NCBI GenBank assembly: GCA_003222935.1
Contig: QHXL01000018.1
Span: 2,199 to 20,178 of the forward strand
Direction: 5' to 3'
Length of the DNA stretch: 17,980 nt
DNA from: Acidobacteriota bacterium
GTDB lineage: Bacteria > Acidobacteriota > Blastocatellia > Pyrinomonadales > Pyrinomonadaceae
Shown: in pieces, positions 14,713 through 17,980 of the stretch
Numbering within the stretch: position 1 is the stretch's first letter
Layout: the number at the start of each line of letters is the position of its first letter
Program-made: the position numbers and the translations under genes
The notes under the pieces: model-generated
Told to the model about the DNA's origin: nothing
Seen by the model: only the letters and a program-made list of their open reading frames with translations
Databases searched by the model: none

Positions 14713-15891
14713 ATGAAAGCAGCATGTTGGAACGGAAAGCATAACGTCCAAGTCATGAGTGTGCCCGACCCAAGCATCATCAATCCTCGGGATGCGATCG
14801 TGAAGATCACCACCACAGCAATCTGTGGTTCCGATCTTCATCTTTACGATGGCTACATTCCTACCATGGAGAAGGGCGACATTCTTGGACACGAGTTCAT
14901 GGGCGAGGTGGTTGAGCTTGGCAGTGCGGTCAAGAATTTGAAAAAGGGTGACCGCGTTGTGGTCCCGTTTACCATAGCGTGCGGCAACTGTTTTTTTTGC
15001 AAGCGAGATTTGTGGTCAGCTTGCGACAACAGCAATCCCAACGCGGCAACTGCAGAAGCTCTGTACGGCTTCTCGGGCTCCGGCCTATTTGGTTATTCGC
15101 ACATGATGGGAGGCTACGCAGGCGGGCAGGCGGAATACGTGCGCGTGCCGTTTGCTGACGTTGGTCCTTTGCCAATTCCCGATGAACTTGACGATGAGCA
15201 GGTCCTCTTCTTATCGGACATCTTCCCAACAGGATATATGGCCGCTGAGAACTGCAATATACAACCGGGTGACACTATTGCCGTGTGGGGTTGCGGACCC
15301 GTGGGCCAATTTGCGATCAAAAGCGCGTTCCTGCTCGGCGCCGAACGCGTCATTGCAATTGACGATGTAGCAGGCAGACTGCAGATGGCCGCGGAAGAAA
15401 GTAATGCCGAGACACTGAATTTTAAAGACCAGGACATCTACGACAAGCTAACTGAAATGACGGGCGGAATTGGTCCGGATGCTTGTATTGATGCGGTCGG
15501 GTTGGAAGCGCACGGAACCACGCTGGATGCGATTTACGATCGAGCGAAGACCGCACTTTACATGGCCACCGATCGCTCACATGCTTTGCGCCAGGCGATT
15601 CGAGTATGTCGCAAGGGTGGGACTGTGTCGGTACCTGGCGTCTACGGAGGTTTCCTTGACAAGTTTCCCTTCGGTGCAGCCTTCTCGAAGGGTTTAACTT
15701 TTAAGATGGGCCAGACCAACATGCATAAATACATGCGGCCGCTTTTGAAACTGATTCAGGACGGTAAGATCGATCCCTCATTCGTCATCACTCATCGACT
15801 GGCCCTCAACGATGCGGCGACGGGTTATAGCACTTTCAGTAGCGACAAAGACGGATGCATCAAAGTCATTATGAAGCCCAACCTAAATTAA
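14713..15891 (+). CDS. Zinc-dependent medium-chain alcohol dehydrogenase (formaldehyde-dehydrogenase-like branch)
   Basis: 392 residues. The GroES-like catalytic domain has the catalytic zinc ligands C38 (AICGSDLH) and H60-E61 (GHEFMGEVV). A structural zinc loop [15 protein letters not shown] gives C90, C93, C96 and C104. The Rossmann motif is GCGPVG at 193-198, with D217 at the end of the second strand (VIAIDD), favouring NAD over NADP. The extended region after the structural zinc loop ([23 protein letters not shown]) and the insertion near 275-295 are typical of the glutathione-independent formaldehyde dehydrogenase-like group rather than plain ethanol dehydrogenases. It oxidises an alcohol or aldehyde in the cytoplasm; the actual substrate is unknown. 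It starts 3 bases after the SRPBCC stop with GAGGGATAAG just before, so it is the last gene of the SDR-SRPBCC-ADH run. A hairpin repeat begins 12 bases after its stop. Confidence 0.95.
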   Translation: MKAACWNGKHNVQVMSVPDPSIINPRDAIVKITTTAICGSDLHLYDGYIPTMEKGDILGHEFMGEVVELGSAVKNLKKGDRVVVPFTIACGNCFFCKRDLWSACDNSNPNAATAEALYGFSGSGLFGYSHMMGGYAGGQAEYVRVPFADVGPLPIPDELDDEQVLFLSDIFPTGYMAAENCNIQPGDTIAVWGCGPVGQFAIKSAFLLGAERVIAIDDVAGRLQMAAEESNAETLNFKDQDIYDKLTEMTGGIGPDACIDAVGLEAHGTTLDAIYDRAKTALYMATDRSHALRQAIRVCRKGGTVSVPGVYGGFLDKFPFGAAFSKGLTFKMGQTNMHKYMRPLLKLIQDGKIDPSFVITHRLALNDAATGYSTFSSDKDGCIKVIMKPNLN

Positions 15892-15900
15892 AGGATCGCT

Positions 15901-16016
15901 CATGCTGGGACCGCAGGCGTCCCCGCCTGCCGCGCAGACTTAAGGTCCGATCAAGCTAATAGGGTTGCCAGCAGGCGAGGACGCCTGCGGTCCCAGCACG
16001 ATGGTGTCCCAGCATG
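15901..16016. repeat. Inverted repeat between alcohol dehydrogenase and isochorismatase genes
   Basis: The left arm 15904-15930 and right arm 15971-15997 are reverse complements over 27 bases with one mismatch; the arm contains GCTGGGACCGCAGGCGTCCC. A third partial arm, GTCCCAGCATG at 16006-16016, is a perfect complement of 15901-15911, so two alternative pairings compete. The element lies in a 142-base gap and ends 17 bases before the isochorismatase start. An open frame that begins inside it (15965) is in phase with that gene but is repeat sequence, not protein. Confidence 0.9.
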
Positions 16017-16033
16017 ACGGTAAGAGTCGGAAT

Positions 16034-16654
16034 ATGAAAAATGGTGACCTACATGGTAATGCGCCCGACAAGTCAGAAATCGCGTTACTTTTAATCGATA
16101 CGATTAACGACCTCGAGTTTGAGGGCGGCGACGAGCTGTTTCGGACCGCCTTGCCCGCGGCAAAACGAATCGCTGATCTCCGAGAGCGTGCTCGGCAGTC
16201 AAAAGTGCCAACCATCTACGTCAACGACAACTTTGGGAAGTGGCGCTCCGACTTCAAACGTATTGTTACTCATTGTTTGAATGACGACGTTAGAGGCAAA
16301 CCAATTGCAGAGTTACTTAAACCTGACGATGAAGACTACTTCGTTCTCAAGCCGAAACACTCAGGCTTCTTTTCGACTTCACTTGATCTTGTCCTGGAGT
16401 ATCTGGGAACCCGGACGTTAATCCTTACGGGATTCGCCGGCAACAACTGCGTGCTATTCACTGCCAACGACGCTTACATGAGAGATTACAAGTTGATCAT
16501 TCCTGAAGACTGCATCGCGTCGATAAACCCGGCAGATAATGACAACGCATTGAAGCAGATGCAGAAAGTGCTAAAGGCAGATATCAGTCCCTCCACAGAG
16601 ATAGATTTCAAACAGCCGATTGCAAAAGAGCAGAAGCGAGCTGCTCGCTCCTAA
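16034..16654 (+). CDS. Isochorismatase-family cysteine hydrolase
   Basis: 206 residues from ATG 16034. The in-frame upstream extension to 15965 would encode repeat-derived residues, so it is rejected. The catalytic triad of the isochorismatase/nicotinamidase superfamily is visible: D22 (LLLIDTINDLEF), K106 (LKPKHSGF) and C139 (LTGFAGNNCVLFTANDA). The family hydrolyses amides, carbamoyl groups or vinyl ethers in the cytoplasm; the substrate is not fixed by these residues. A 20-residue basic C-terminal tail (AKEQKRAARS) is beyond the fold. No strong ribosome site is seen (GGTAAGAG about 9 bases upstream is weak), and the preceding hairpin may influence translation. The pyrophosphatase gene follows after 8 bases, so the two are probably one unit. 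Confidence 0.92.
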   Translation: MKNGDLHGNAPDKSEIALLLIDTINDLEFEGGDELFRTALPAAKRIADLRERARQSKVPTIYVNDNFGKWRSDFKRIVTHCLNDDVRGKPIAELLKPDDEDYFVLKPKHSGFFSTSLDLVLEYLGTRTLILTGFAGNNCVLFTANDAYMRDYKLIIPEDCIASINPADNDNALKQMQKVLKADISPSTEIDFKQPIAKEQKRAARS

Positions 16655-16662
16655 TCCTTCTA

Positions 16663-17235
16663 ATGCCTCTCTGGAACCCGATGATCGACCTGAGTGCTTT
16701 GGACGAGGAGTCCGGATTCGTCAACGCGATCGTCGATACGCCAAGAGGCAGCCGGAACAAATTCAAGTACGACGAAGAGAAATCGATCTTTAAGCTCGGC
16801 GGTGCGTTACCGCTGGGAGCAGTGTTCCCCTTTGATTTTGGCTACATCCCTTCGACAAAAGCTGAGGACGGCGACCCGCTCGACGTCCTGATTCTGATGG
16901 ATGAGCCTGCGTTTGTTGGTTGTCTGGTTCCCGCAAAGTTAATAGGTGTGATTGAGGCGGAACAGACCGAGGCTCAAAAAACTACTCGAAACGATCGGCT
17001 GATAGCGGTCGCAGCAGATTCCCGCAATCATTCTCACATACGCTTCCTCGGGGATCTGAACAACAACCTCGTTCACGAAATTGAGAGGTTCTTCGTTTCC
17101 TACAATGAAACAAAAGGAAAGAAATTCGAAATCCTGGGTCGCTTTGGTCCGGAGCGTGCCCTGGTACTCATCGACTCGGCAACGAAGAAGTTCCGGACCG
17201 CAAACAAATCCAGGAAGAAAACCAGCCGTTCATAG
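16663..17235 (+). CDS. ppa: Family I inorganic pyrophosphatase, divergent active site
   Basis: 190 residues, close to the usual ~175 for bacterial soluble pyrophosphatase, which splits PPi into two phosphates with Mg2+ in the cytoplasm. The signature DGDPLDV (D69, D71, D74) is intact, preceded by FPFDFGYIPST (55-65), and PRGSRNKFKYD (27-37) matches the N-terminal substrate loop. From a by-eye alignment with the E. coli enzyme, several other active-site positions differ: Glu20 is D25, Arg43 is about G47, Asp102/Lys104 are about N110/R112, and Lys142 is Asn. This points to a distinct subfamily or an altered substrate. The C-terminal ~15 residues are basic (RTANKSRKKTSRS). ATG 16663 has no clear ribosome site; M7 at 16681 is possible but coupling to the gene 8 bases upstream favours 16663. 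Confidence 0.88.
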   Translation: MPLWNPMIDLSALDEESGFVNAIVDTPRGSRNKFKYDEEKSIFKLGGALPLGAVFPFDFGYIPSTKAEDGDPLDVLILMDEPAFVGCLVPAKLIGVIEAEQTEAQKTTRNDRLIAVAADSRNHSHIRFLGDLNNNLVHEIERFFVSYNETKGKKFEILGRFGPERALVLIDSATKKFRTANKSRKKTSRS

Positions 17236-17393
17236 CACGGCAGCCTTACCGTCCGGGGACTGGTTTCTATTTTCGCAAGAGAAATTTTACTTGCCGCCCA
17301 ACGCCGAAAGGTGTATTAGAGGTGGCAGCTAGTCCCTCCTAAATATCCCGACTAAATCAAGGCGCTCGCCAGCAATGGCAGAATGAGCGATCG

Positions 17394-17412
17394 GTTTCGA
17401 CCGTGTCGAAAC
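17394..17412. promoter_or_regulatory. Perfect 8-3-8 palindrome upstream of the CSLREA gene
   Basis: GTTTCGAC-CGT-GTCGAAAC lies 34 bases before ATG 17447. It could be an operator, or a short stem in the 5' leader. No T-run follows, so it is not a typical terminator for the pyrophosphatase gene. The rest of the gap 17236-17446 shows no gene on either strand that I can support. Confidence 0.4.
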
Positions 17413-17446
17413 ATTAGCCCCAAGCTTGTCAGGTTGGAGGTTATCA

Positions 17447-17980
17447 ATGAAAAGAAAACACGCCTGGTCGCTATTGGCTCTGGTCGTTTTGGTCGGCGCA
17501 TCTCTAATGTTCACCCCGAGCGCATCTTCGAGTTCGTCTAACCAGGGGAGGGCAGTCGCACCTGCAGTTCCGGGCACTGCGAACCTGTTGCCCTTTTTAG
17601 TAACAAGTTTCGACGTCGATCGAACAGACGATACCGCTGCTGCTACGGGGTGCACCGCGGCACCCGGCGATTGTAGTTTGCGCGGAGCAATCATTGCGGC
17701 AAACGCAGATCTCAGCGCTATGCCAGTTACCATCAACCTGCAACCCGCAACCACTTATAACCTGACACTCGCCAATGCCACGCAGGAGAATGCCGCGGCT
17801 ACAGGTGATCTGGACATAACTACAACCCTTCACACGGTAACGATCGCGGGTGGCGAATCGGCCGGACCGCTTACTACGATTATCGATGCCGGCGGGCTGA
17901 ATATAGGCAGCCTCCGCGACCGTGCGTTTCAGGTTACGGGCTCGGGTGTCACTGCGGTCTTTCAGGACCTGGTTATCAAG
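17447..17980 (+). CDS. Secreted CSLREA-domain protein, C-terminus beyond window
   Basis: 178 residues are visible, open to the right edge. GGAGG (17436-17440) is 6 bases before ATG 17447. The signal peptide is about residues 1-28 (SLLALVVLVGASLMFTPSA). Residues about 50-88 match the CSLREA N-terminal domain of large secreted or surface proteins: LVTSFDVDRTDDTAA, then C69 and the CSLRGAI box (76-82) with two cysteines. After this, INLQPATTYNLTL, LDITTTLHTVTIAGG and TTIIDAGG look like the first rungs of a right-handed parallel beta-helix. Such proteins are often several hundred to thousands of residues long with adhesin-like roles, so most of the gene is probably missing here. The opposite-strand frames over this region are shadows. 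Confidence 0.88.
   Translation, partial: MKRKHAWSLLALVVLVGASLMFTPSASSSSSNQGRAVAPAVPGTANLLPFLVTSFDVDRTDDTAAATGCTAAPGDCSLRGAIIAANADLSAMPVTINLQPATTYNLTLANATQENAAATGDLDITTTLHTVTIAGGESAGPLTTIIDAGGLNIGSLRDRAFQVTGSGVTAVFQDLVIK

Noticed and set aside
15965..16033. N-terminal extension of the isochorismatase-like protein
   Set aside because: The 23 extra codons lie in the inverted repeat, and the family fold begins after ATG 16034.
17329..17754. 141-aa minus-strand frame at the right end
   Set aside because: The plus strand holds a signal peptide, ribosome site and CSLREA motif over the same bases.

Overview
The window looks like chromosomal DNA from a Gram-negative soil or sediment heterotroph, most plausibly an Acidobacteriota member (Blastocatellia-like). 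This is an inference from three things: an Oar-type TonB-dependent receptor with an N-terminal carboxypeptidase-regulatory domain and no SusD partner, a CSLREA-type secreted protein, and gene junctions filled with hairpin-forming intergenic repeats. No rRNA, tRNA, transposase, integrase, phage or CRISPR gene was seen.

Left half (1-9862), a glycan-use region. A GH31 alpha-glycosidase runs off the left edge on the minus strand. A ~200-bp inverted-repeat element follows, then a 1170-aa TonB-dependent receptor, a secreted GH144/glycoamylase-type glucanase, and a convergent periplasmic GH3 beta-glucosidase. GH144 plus GH3 plus an outer-membrane receptor is the layout expected for beta-1,2-glucan (sophoro-oligosaccharide) use. 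The substrate is inferred; a branched glucan or xyloglucan is the alternative, given GH31.

Right half (9863-17446), a set of small, mostly cytoplasmic or membrane proteins with a redox/stress flavour: an AhpD-like CxxCxxxH protein, a DUF389-type membrane protein split in two frames, two conserved hypotheticals, a Gly/Gln-rich peptide followed by a clean terminator, then a run SDR - membrane-anchored SRPBCC (also split in two frames) - zinc alcohol dehydrogenase, and, after another hairpin repeat, an isochorismatase-like hydrolase and a divergent family I pyrophosphatase. A CSLREA secreted protein begins at 17447 and runs off the right edge.

The most unusual feature is the repeat content. Four unrelated hairpin repeat families sit exactly at gene junctions. 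One supplies the Shine-Dalgarno of the glucanase gene inside a perfect 31-bp stem. Another supplies the last 13 codons and the stop region of the same gene, then forms a 4-forward/4-inverted array that fills the gap to the convergent GH3 gene. Two genes (DUF389, SRPBCC) are each restored to one frame by a single added base in a homopolymer, so either assembly indels or real decay must be settled first.
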